The position numbers were made by a program, and so were the translations under genes. Shown here piece after piece: positions 26,120 to 32,119 of a stretch of DNA of 32,119 nt (the stretch's first letter is position 1; every line of letters begins with the position of its first letter). The stretch spans positions 1 through 32,119 of the forward strand of contig JARIEV010000022.1 in the NCBI GenBank assembly GCA_031127225.1, in the 5' to 3' direction. Origin of the DNA: Gemmatimonadota bacterium. GTDB lineage: Bacteria; Gemmatimonadota; Gemmatimonadetes; Gemmatimonadales; Gemmatimonadaceae. The notes under the pieces were generated by a model. It saw nothing but the letters and a program-made list of their open reading frames with translations. It searched no databases and was not told the DNA's origin.

Positions 26120-26757
26120 CCTTCGAACTCCCGCAGGTTGCGGAACCGGAGGTCGTCGAAGGTCACGTACTCGCCCAGAAAGAGCAGCGGCGGCACGTCG
26201 GTGCCGTCGATGGTGGCGAAGCCGTGATGCGCGTTCTGCAGATCAACGAACAGACAGCGGCGCTTGTCCCACGTGGTGAACGGGAGCTCGCCCTCGGTGC
26301 CGAGATACTGCGCCTCGGTGATGCCCACCACATCGTAGGGGGTGTCGTTCCAGACGTACGTCTCACCGACCTGCACCGTGGCCGGATCCGGGACGACGGT
26401 ATCGGCCGGCGCGATGATGGTCATGGCGTACTCGAGCTGCGCGTCGGAGAGCCACGCGCTCTGGCCGTCGTTGAGCACGCAGTGCCATTCGTTCCAGCGG
26501 CCCCGGTGCCAGCCGTAGGTGATGCGTCCCACGACGACAAACCGCATGTTGTGCCACTGCCCTTCGGTGCCCAGCTGAATGGGCGAGCGGGTGGCGGGGA
26601 AATCGGCCTGTTGTCCGAGCGTGGCGAGATCGAGGTCGCGCCGCACGAGCACGGACCGGCAGTAGGCGCAGGTGGCCTGCACCGCCTGCGCCCACCGGAA
26701 GCGGACCGGCGCGCCGCAGTTGGGGCAATCGGTGCCGTGTGGCTGTGGCACCGTCAC
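26113..26757 (-). CDS. soluble DUF4178 protein with zinc ribbon
   Basis: This 214-residue protein has a zinc ribbon with Cys11, Cys14, Cys30 and Cys33 (CPNCG...CAYC) and then DUF4178-like modules: GTEGQWHNMRFVVVGRITYGW with WNEWHCVLNDGQSAWLSDA, and a later WNDTPYDVVGITEAQYLGTEGELPF with FVDLQNAHHGFATID. No transmembrane segment. The GTG start overlaps the speD stop by 4 nt (GTGA); longer in-frame starts would run far into speD. With the next gene it forms a tandem pair of zinc-ribbon DUF4178 proteins, one soluble and one membrane-bound. Function unknown. Confidence 0.85.
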   Translation of the reverse strand: MTVPQPHGTDCPNCGAPVRFRWAQAVQATCAYCRSVLVRRDLDLATLGQQADFPATRSPIQLGTEGQWHNMRFVVVGRITYGWHRGRWNEWHCVLNDGQSAWLSDAQLEYAMTIIAPADTVVPDPATVQVGETYVWNDTPYDVVGITEAQYLGTEGELPFTTWDKRRCLFVDLQNAHHGFATIDGTDVPPLLFLGEYVTFDDLRFRNLREFEGW

Positions 26758-27131
26758 GATGACGGCTCGTGGGCGTAGGCGCGCGCGATCTGCCGGACGC
26801 GGACGTCGCGGGCCCCGAGGAGCACCGCGAGCTGGGTGGCCCACGGCCACGCCTCACGCGGGGTACAGCAGAACAGGTTAAGGCAGGCGGACGCGTGCTC
26901 GGGGAACGTGTGCACCGTGAGATGCGACTCCGCGAGCATGAGCAGGCCGGTAATCCCGCCCGGCGCCGGGAACTGGTGCCACACCGCATCGGCGACCGGA
27001 TGCAGCGCGAGATCCGCGACGATCACGGCAAAGAGCGCGCGCAACGCGGTGAGGTCGGCGAGGCGGACGGGATCGCACCCGTACGCCTCGACGACCCATT
27101 CATTGCCGGTGCGGTGCGTGAGTCCGGACAC
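26754..27131 (-). CDS. speD: S-adenosylmethionine decarboxylase proenzyme
   Basis: This 125-residue prokaryotic-type AdoMet decarboxylase self-cleaves between Glu68 and Ser69 in LAESHLTVHTFPE to give the pyruvoyl group. His74 (five after Ser) and Cys89 (twenty after Ser) match the processing His and catalytic Cys positions of the T. maritima enzyme (63, 68, 83). WVVEAYGCD near the N-terminus is also conserved. It makes decarboxylated AdoMet, the aminopropyl donor for the transferase encoded in the same operon. The start is GTG, 29 nt after the SPFH gene, without a clear RBS. Two adjacent Cys (88-89) are unusual. Confidence 0.92.
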   Translation of the reverse strand: MSGLTHRTGNEWVVEAYGCDPVRLADLTALRALFAVIVADLALHPVADAVWHQFPAPGGITGLLMLAESHLTVHTFPEHASACLNLFCCTPREAWPWATQLAVLLGARDVRVRQIARAYAHEPSS

Positions 27132-27160
27132 GTGACGTGGGGGGTGCGTCCGTGCCGGCG

Positions 27161-28183
27161 TCAGCTCTGCGGTGAGCCGCAGCCCGAGCAGAACTTGGCG
27201 GGCGCCGGAAGCGAGGTGCCACAGTTGGTGCAGAACTTGGTGTCGCCCGTAGCCGCGGGGGCGGCGCCAGCAGCCGCACCACCCGCGGCAGCACCGCCCG
27301 CGGCGGCACCGGCACCCGCGCCAGTGGCGCCGCGTATGGCATCGCTCACGATGCCGCCGAGTCCGACACCGGCGCCGATGCCGGCGGCGAGACCGGCCAT
27401 TCCGCCGGTGTTGGCCGCCGCGATCGGGATGGACTGTGCCGCCTGGAACTGCGTGTACTGCCGCAGGTCGCCGAGCATGTTCATCGAGATGCGCTCGTCG
27501 AGCCGCTTTTGGAGCTCGTCGGGGAGCGAAAGATTCTCGACGGTGAACGACTCGAGGGCGAGTCCGAGCTGTTCGAAGGCGGGCTGCACGGCCGCGGCGA
27601 TCTGCTCGCCCAGCTGCGCCTGATTGGCCGCCATGTCGAGGAACGGCACCTGCGCGTTGGCAAAGGCCGCCGTGAAGCCGCTCAGAATGGCGTTGCGCAG
27701 CGCGGGGTCGATCTGGGCCACGGTGTACGCCGCGTCGGTGGCGCCGACCTTGGCCTGAAACACGGCCGGATCGGCCACGCGGAACGCGTACATGCCGAAC
27801 GCGCGCAGGCGCACGGCGCCGAACTCCCGGTCACGGATGGTGATCGGCTGCTGGGTGCCCCACCGCTGTCCGGTCTGCGAGCGCGTTGAGAAAAAGTAGA
27901 CGTCGCTTTTGAACGGCGACTGAAAGGCCTTGTCCCAATTCTGGAGATTGGTGAGCAGCGGCAAGTTGGCCGTGAGGAGCGTGTGCAGCCCCGGCGCGAA
28001 CTGGTCGGCGGCGCGCCCCTCGTTGACGAAGAGCGCGCGCTGCGACTCGCGCACCGTGAGCTGCGCCCCGCTCTGGATCTCCATGTCCTGCATGGGGAAG
28101 CGGTACATGAGGACACCCGGACCGGACTCGGTCCACTGGATGACGTCAATAAACTGCTTGCGAAGGAAATCGCCGAATGCCAT
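27161..28183 (-). CDS. SPFH-domain (virion-core-protein/YdjI-like) protein with C-terminal zinc ribbon
   Basis: This 340-residue protein has an SPFH-like core (about 25-260: VIQWTESGPGVLMYRFPMQDMEI, VRESQRALFVNEGRAADQFAPGLHTL, FGMYAFRVADPAVFQ, and FENLSLPDE-like TVENLSLPDELQKRLDERISM). A Gly/Ala-rich low-complexity region follows (about 265-315), then a zinc ribbon FCTNCG...FCSGCG at the end. No transmembrane helix, so it is likely peripheral. Family members such as B. subtilis YdjI occur with PspA in envelope-stress operons. It is the first gene of the eight-gene leftward operon; ATG start. The Gly/Ala stretch resembles glycine zippers that touch membranes (inference). Confidence 0.88.
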   Translation of the reverse strand: MAFGDFLRKQFIDVIQWTESGPGVLMYRFPMQDMEIQSGAQLTVRESQRALFVNEGRAADQFAPGLHTLLTANLPLLTNLQNWDKAFQSPFKSDVYFFSTRSQTGQRWGTQQPITIRDREFGAVRLRAFGMYAFRVADPAVFQAKVGATDAAYTVAQIDPALRNAILSGFTAAFANAQVPFLDMAANQAQLGEQIAAAVQPAFEQLGLALESFTVENLSLPDELQKRLDERISMNMLGDLRQYTQFQAAQSIPIAAANTGGMAGLAAGIGAGVGLGGIVSDAIRGATGAGAGAAAGGAAAGGAAAGAAPAATGDTKFCTNCGTSLPAPAKFCSGCGSPQS

Positions 28184-28199
28184 GGAATCCGCCCCGAGT

Positions 28200-28244
28200 C
28201 GTGAGAGTGTCTGCGTCCGTACGGTAATCAGGCGTGAAAGTGTC
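28200..28244. promoter_or_regulatory. paired 12-bp direct repeats upstream of the SPFH-SpeD operon
   Basis: CGTGAGAGTGTC (28200-28211) and CGTGAAAGTGTC (28233-28244) are direct repeats with one mismatch, spaced 33 bp start to start (about three helical turns). They lie 17-61 bases before the SPFH start in the 82-bp gap that should contain the operon promoter. Reading leftward, CTGACA (28246-28241) overlaps the distal repeat and could be a -35 element, but no good -10 is seen. A regulator-binding site is a reasonable guess. Confidence 0.4.
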
Positions 28245-28265
28245 AGCGCGGCGTGCGCCGGCCGG

Positions 28266-29681
28266 TCACTTCACCAGGTGATACGTCGACTGCCGGCCGA
28301 AGGCCCACCGCACCTTGCCGCTCGCGTCGATGATCACGTCTTCTTCCTGCGCCGAGCGAACCTGCTGGTTGTTCCACTCGGGCACCGGCGTGGTGGCCTG
28401 CAGTTCGATGGAGTACCACATGCCGGGAATGATCTTGTGATCACCCCGCCCCGGCACGCCGTCCTGATAATCCCACAGGCCGATCAACGCGCCGGCGCCG
28501 TGCCCGTGCAGCCCGATGGGATGCGAATACTCGGTGCCGTCGATTTTTTCGTCGCGCATGCGCTTGAGCGTGGCCGCCAGCACTTCGTTGCCGGTGCGGC
28601 CCGGCCGGAGTTCCTCGACCGTGATGTCCTGCAGCCGGTTCGAGGCGCGCAGCGCGTTCTTGAGCCCCGCCGGCACGTCGGTCTCGCCCTCGCGGAGCAC
28701 GTAGCCGTTGTGCTGCGTGTCGGTGTTGAGCCCCAGCGCCGTGATGCCGAAGTCGCAGTGCAGCACGTCACCCCGCAGAATGGTGGGATTGACGCCCACC
28801 AGCTCCGGGCTGCCGAACTGCCGCTGAATTTCGACGCTGGGCTGGAACCAGGTGGAGAGGCCGAGATCACTGATGCGCTGGCGCATCCACCAGACCACGT
28901 CGTCGGCCTTCGTCACGCCGGGCGTGATGACCTTGTTGGAGAATGCTTCCTGAATGATCTCCCACGCCACCCGATTGAGCTCGCGGAACATGGCCTCCTC
29001 TTCGGGCTGGCGCGCCGCGACCAGATCGACCGCCAGCGCTTCGGCGGGCACCACCTTGGCCGCCCACACCGGTCCGAGCGCCTGCAGCATGCCGTCCCGC
29101 TCCCCGCTGGCGAGACCGTCGGCGAAGGCGAAGGTGCGCGAGGTGTTGACGGCGATCTTCTTCGGCTGCCGCTCCTCGATGACCTGCTTGAGGATGTTCC
29201 ACTGCTCGTCTCCCCAGAGCTCGGCCTGCCGGTCGGTGGACCGGCTGCCGGCGGCGGGGGCGGACACGGCCTTCATGCTGCGCACCGCCTTGAACACGTT
29301 CCCCTGCGACGTGCCGCCGAGCGCAATGCGCTCGATCCCAGCGGCCCCGCGATCGAAGAACACATAGATCGTGCGCCGGCGCGCGGCGAACGTGGTGGGC
29401 GACGTGATGGCGGTGAACACGGGGTCTTCGTTGTACTCGCGCATCGGCACCACCCACATGTCGACGCCTTCGCGCCGCATGAGCGCGGGGAGCGTGCGTT
29501 CCATGCGGAGCTCGAGCCACTGCTGCTGTTTGAAGGCCTGATCGCGCAGCGTCCCGAAGGGGCGCAGCGTGTCGGCCGCCGGCGAGCCGGAGGTGCGGGT
29601 GCCGGGCGTCGCCGGCGTGACGACGGGTTGCGCGGCCAGCGGAGCGGCCGTGAGGGCCAGCAGGAGAGCGGGGCGGAGCAT
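28266..29681 (-). CDS. exported M24-family metallopeptidase (Xaa-Pro aminopeptidase-like)
   Basis: This 471-residue protein has an N-terminal signal peptide (MLRPALLLALTAAPLAAQ), a creatinase-like N-terminal domain (about 40-250) and a pita-bread M24 domain (about 250-470). The five metal ligands of M24 enzymes can be placed: Asp in LHCDFGI, Asp in LNTDTQHN, His in LHGHGAG, Glu in YSIELQAT and Glu in AQEEDVII. It should be an active, periplasmic or secreted aminopeptidase or dipeptidase. The ATG at 29679-29681 is chosen because it opens directly on the signal peptide; a GTG at 29717 would add 12 polar residues. It lies 82 bp before the SPFH operon, same strand. Confidence 0.88.
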   Translation of the reverse strand: MLRPALLLALTAAPLAAQPVVTPATPGTRTSGSPAADTLRPFGTLRDQAFKQQQWLELRMERTLPALMRREGVDMWVVPMREYNEDPVFTAITSPTTFAARRRTIYVFFDRGAAGIERIALGGTSQGNVFKAVRSMKAVSAPAAGSRSTDRQAELWGDEQWNILKQVIEERQPKKIAVNTSRTFAFADGLASGERDGMLQALGPVWAAKVVPAEALAVDLVAARQPEEEAMFRELNRVAWEIIQEAFSNKVITPGVTKADDVVWWMRQRISDLGLSTWFQPSVEIQRQFGSPELVGVNPTILRGDVLHCDFGITALGLNTDTQHNGYVLREGETDVPAGLKNALRASNRLQDITVEELRPGRTGNEVLAATLKRMRDEKIDGTEYSHPIGLHGHGAGALIGLWDYQDGVPGRGDHKIIPGMWYSIELQATTPVPEWNNQQVRSAQEEDVIIDASGKVRWAFGRQSTYHLVK

Positions 29682-29719
29682 GCGGGAGTTCCCGGTGGGA
29701 TGGTGAACAGCGGTCACGA

Positions 29720-30739
29720 TCAGCAGGGTGTGGCAACTGCGGGACGGCCGCGCAGCACGGCGGGCAAGCGCGCGGTCAGGCGCTCGAGCCAGGGCGGCAC
29801 GGTACCGACGTTGGGGCGGGACAACACCACGAGCAACGCCGGAAGATAGACACCGGCCAGCACATACGGCGCAGCGGCGATGACGTACAAGTCGCCGGTG
29901 CGCAGTTGCACGAACCAGAGCAGAAAGGCGATCAGCGCCGGCGCGACCTGCCGCATGGCCTCGCGACGCGAGCGGGCGACGAGGTACAGCGGCAACTGAT
30001 CGGCGAAGAAGAGCAGCTGCGGGACGACGGCCATGGCCAGCAGCAGCCGGGCCTCACGGCACCGCCAGCGCAGCAAGGCCACCGCCAGCCAGCACCCGGC
30101 CGGCGTGAACAGCGGCGCCGGATGCGACTCGAGGCGGCCCAGATTCGCCATCCACTCGGCGGGCCACGCCGGCAGCACCGCCACCGACGCCACCGTGATC
30201 GCGACAGCCAGCGCAATGGCGCGCGGCGAGAGGCGCAGCATCAGCGCCGCGGCGCCCAGATTGGGCTTGGCGGCGGCCAGCCACCCCAGCGAGGGGACGA
30301 GTGCGGCCAGACAGATGGCGGGCGACCATTGGCCAAGTTCCATGGCCATGACGAACGACGGGGTGCCGAGCAGCCACAGGCGCCACCAGCCGTGCGCGCT
30401 GAGCGTCCACGCCAAGGCGCCCGCGGCCAGCGCGAAGAAGATGCCAGCGGCCACGGGCAATGGGAGCGCGGCGAAGGGCGCAGCCATGAGCAGCGCCGGC
30501 GCCGGATAGAAGAGTGGTGTGGACCACGGCCACTGCGCCGACGCGACCGGTACCAGATACGGATCGACACCGGCGATGAGGAGGCGGCTCCCCTGCCACC
30601 ACGCGCGGAAATCCGAATTTTCCCCCAGCACGTTCCACGCCGCAAAGAGTCCGGCGGCCACACCAACCAGGACGGCGATCTGCGCCCGGGACCGACGAGA
30701 CGGGATCGCCGTCTCCGTGTCCGGCTCGCGCTCAGGCAC
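29720..30739 (-). CDS. GT87/DUF2029-like polytopic membrane glycosyltransferase
   Basis: This 339-residue protein has about nine hydrophobic helices. An outer loop after helix 1 has SDFRAWWQGSRLLIAGVDPYL and then FYPAPALLMAAPFAALPLPVA, the pattern of GT87 (DUF2029) polyprenyl-phosphate-sugar mannosyltransferases, in which an Asp in this loop is catalytic. ELGQWSPAICLAALVPSLGWLAAAKPNLGAAAL resembles the GQ...KP block of the family (given here in parts: LGQWSPAI and AAAKPNLG). A GTG at 30737-30739 is chosen: it overlaps the upstream gene by 8 nt, and a longer frame from 30916 would encode an implausible Trp/Arg/Ser-rich leader inside that gene. The sugar and acceptor are unknown. Confidence 0.6.
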   Translation of the reverse strand: MPEREPDTETAIPSRRSRAQIAVLVGVAAGLFAAWNVLGENSDFRAWWQGSRLLIAGVDPYLVPVASAQWPWSTPLFYPAPALLMAAPFAALPLPVAAGIFFALAAGALAWTLSAHGWWRLWLLGTPSFVMAMELGQWSPAICLAALVPSLGWLAAAKPNLGAAALMLRLSPRAIALAVAITVASVAVLPAWPAEWMANLGRLESHPAPLFTPAGCWLAVALLRWRCREARLLLAMAVVPQLLFFADQLPLYLVARSRREAMRQVAPALIAFLLWFVQLRTGDLYVIAAAPYVLAGVYLPALLVVLSRPNVGTVPPWLERLTARLPAVLRGRPAVATPC

Positions 30740-31226
30740 CGGGGACGGGGACGTCGCGACGCTCGAGGGCGCGTCGGACCAGCTGCACGCAGCCGGCCAG
30801 CACGAGTGCAAAAAGCGTGAGCACAACCGTCCGCTCCAGCAACGTCTGGCCGGCCATGGGCCACCAATCGGCCCACGTGGCCACGCGGGAGCCCACGCGT
30901 TCGCGCGAGAACGCAATCAGCAGCGAGCTGGTCCCCATCTCGGCGAACAGCTCGATGACGAGAAACAGCGCCACGCGCGGCGGCCACCGCCGCACGGGGA
31001 AATTGCCGAGGTGCCAGGTGAGCATGCCGCACAGGACGAGCACACCGCCCACCAGCCCGCCGACGAAGAACATCCAGTTGGTGCTGCCCAGCAGCGCGGC
31101 ACGCCAGAGGCGCACGACGAGCCCCGTGATCCCCGCCGGCTCGACGGTGCGGATGGCGAAGGCGCGCAGGGGATGGAGGCGTTCTTCGCCCCAGTGAATC
31201 ACGTCTCTCGGAAAGAACCGGCTCAT
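30732..31226 (-). CDS. membrane protein of unknown function
   Basis: This 164-residue protein has three or four hydrophobic helices (about 47-72 WMFFVGGLVGGVLVLCGMLTW, 84-107 with LFLVIELFAEMGTSSLLIAF, and 131-151 VVLTLFALVLAGCVQLV). The N-terminus MSRFFPRDVIHWGEERLHPLRAF is amphipathic and precedes a possible re-entrant stretch. I recognise no family. It is followed with an 8-nt overlap by the GT87-like gene, so the two are probably made together. ATG start at 31224-31226. Confidence 0.7.
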   Translation of the reverse strand: MSRFFPRDVIHWGEERLHPLRAFAIRTVEPAGITGLVVRLWRAALLGSTNWMFFVGGLVGGVLVLCGMLTWHLGNFPVRRWPPRVALFLVIELFAEMGTSSLLIAFSRERVGSRVATWADWWPMAGQTLLERTVVLTLFALVLAGCVQLVRRALERRDVPVPGA

Positions 31227-31266
31227 GCTGCCAAGCTACGCCCCGTCCTACCGTACGCCAGCCTTC

Positions 31267-32119
31267 TCAGCGTCGCGCCACGTGCTCGAGCAGAAACCGC
31301 AGGCTCTCGGCGGCATGCCGCTGCCAGTAGCTCCACGTGTGGGCGCCCGGCCATTCGGCATACTGGTGCGGCACCGCCAGACGGGTGAGGGTGGCGTGCA
31401 GGTCGCGGCTCTGGTCGGCCCAGCTGTCGTCAACGCCCACGTCGAACATGAGCGCCGGCATGTTGGGGCCACCGGCGCGGACACGCGCTTGCAGGCGTTG
31501 CGCCAGCCGGCCCGGATCGCGGGCGTTCCAGCCGATGGTGTCCCGGCCCATGACGAAGCGGAGATCAGACCACAGATACCGCGCGGCGCGCTTGAGTTCG
31601 TCGGTGCTGACCGCGTACTGCGCGGGCGGCGCGAACGGGGTGGGGGCGAGATAGCGCGGCGAGAGAATGCCGGAGTGGCTGGCGGCCGCCGCGAAGACGT
31701 CAGGGTACTGCAAGGCCAGCGTGATGGCGCCGTGCCCGCCCATACTGAGGCCGGCGATGCCGCGCGCCGCCCGCTCGGGGACGGTGCGGTAGCGCGCGTC
31801 CATGTGCCCGATGATGTCGCGCGCGATGTAATCGTCGTACCGGGTCCACGGCACGCAGTACGTGGCGGCGGGCTCGGTGCGCACGGTATCGGCGCGGCAG
31901 GCGTTCACGTCGCCGAGTTGATTCCAGGTGGCGTACCAGCCGTCATCGCCGTCGGGCATCGCGATGATGGCTTCCGGCGCACCGGCGCGCACGAGCGAGT
32001 CCATCGTGGCATCGAGATGCCCCGCCGTCACCCAGTTCTTTTCGTTGCCGGAGCGGCCGTGCAGGTACACGAGCAGCGGATAGCGGGCTGCGCGCGCGGT
32101 GGTGTACGAGGGCGGCAGG
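31267..32119 (-). CDS. esterase-D-family alpha/beta hydrolase (partial, runs off right edge)
   Basis: The frame stays open to the right edge, so the N-terminus is missing; visible codons before the internal GTG at 32070 read LPPSYTTARAARYPLLVYLHG, the usual beginning of the catalytic domain in this family (split here as LPPSYTTARAARYP and LLVYLHG). The nucleophile is Ser in GLSMGGHG, the acid is probably Asp in FDVGVDDSWAD, and the base is His in PGAHTWSYW. This matches PF00756 (esterase D, S-formylglutathione hydrolase, mycolyltransferase, feruloyl esterase). Cys residues (NACRADT, ATYCVP) could form a disulfide, in line with export. The substrate is unknown; it may remove acyl or feruloyl groups from a carbohydrate. 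Confidence 0.85.
   Translation of the reverse strand, partial: LPPSYTTARAARYPLLVYLHGRSGNEKNWVTAGHLDATMDSLVRAGAPEAIIAMPDGDDGWYATWNQLGDVNACRADTVRTEPAATYCVPWTRYDDYIARDIIGHMDARYRTVPERAARGIAGLSMGGHGAITLALQYPDVFAAAASHSGILSPRYLAPTPFAPPAQYAVSTDELKRAARYLWSDLRFVMGRDTIGWNARDPGRLAQRLQARVRAGGPNMPALMFDVGVDDSWADQSRDLHATLTRLAVPHQYAEWPGAHTWSYWQRHAAESLRFLLEHVARR

Noticed and set aside
24590-26227. 545-codon open frame on the + strand opposite the DUF4178 genes
   Set aside because: Composition is typical of an antisense shadow; the minus-strand proteins have zinc ribbons, membrane helices and overlapping starts and stops.
27930-29849. 639-codon open frame on the + strand opposite the SPFH and M24 genes
   Set aside because: His/Arg/Gly-rich product without family features, fully antisense to well-supported genes.

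Overview
The window is GC-rich, densely coded bacterial chromosome with many GTG starts and 1-8 nt start/stop overlaps. Gene content (Tad/Flp pilus loci lacking TadD and RcpB in view, bacilliredoxin, SPFH/DUF4178 proteins, secreted M24 peptidase) fits a Gemmatimonadota-like, Gram-negative-type organism (secretin present). The phylum is an inference from gene style; no rRNA or other marker gene is present.

Region 1 (1-20159) holds two complete-looking Tad (tight adherence, Flp type IVc pilus) loci placed head to head. Locus 1 runs leftward from a pilin at 9233 and is cut by the window edge inside its last gene. Locus 2 runs rightward from two pilins at 10740. Both have the order flp, prepilin peptidase, TadE-like, CpaB/RcpC, CpaC/RcpA secretin, CpaE/TadZ, CpaF/TadA ATPase, TadB, TadC, TadG-like. 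Every paralogous pair is clearly homologous but diverged. Between the two pilins sit a GroES-like protein, a bacilliredoxin and a doubtful small membrane ORF.

Region 2 (20209-21222) is one rightward gene 49 nt after locus 2. It encodes a protein-kinase fold that has lost the catalytic Asp (HRD becomes HGA), the catalytic-loop Asn and the DFG Asp, and it ends in one membrane helix. It is a predicted membrane-tethered pseudokinase and may belong to the Tad 2 operon.

Region 3 (21253-28183, leftward) is a tight eight-gene operon: SPFH/virion-core-like protein with C-terminal zinc ribbon, S-adenosylmethionine decarboxylase (SpeD), soluble zinc-ribbon DUF4178 protein, membrane zinc-ribbon DUF4178 protein, a 61-residue membrane protein, DUF350 membrane protein, a membrane-embedded aminopropyltransferase (spermidine-synthase fold), and a Tat-signal FAD oxidoreductase. 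Catalytic residues of SpeD and of the transferase are intact, so decarboxylated AdoMet is probably made and its aminopropyl group passed to an acceptor at the membrane. The acceptor is unknown and no putrescine-forming gene is present. This is the best candidate in the window for an incompletely described system, probably in membrane or envelope homeostasis.

Region 4 (28266-32119, leftward) has an exported M24 metallopeptidase, a GT87/DUF2029-like membrane protein, an unrecognised membrane protein, and an esterase-D-family hydrolase cut by the right edge. No tRNA, rRNA, CRISPR array or insertion sequence was seen.
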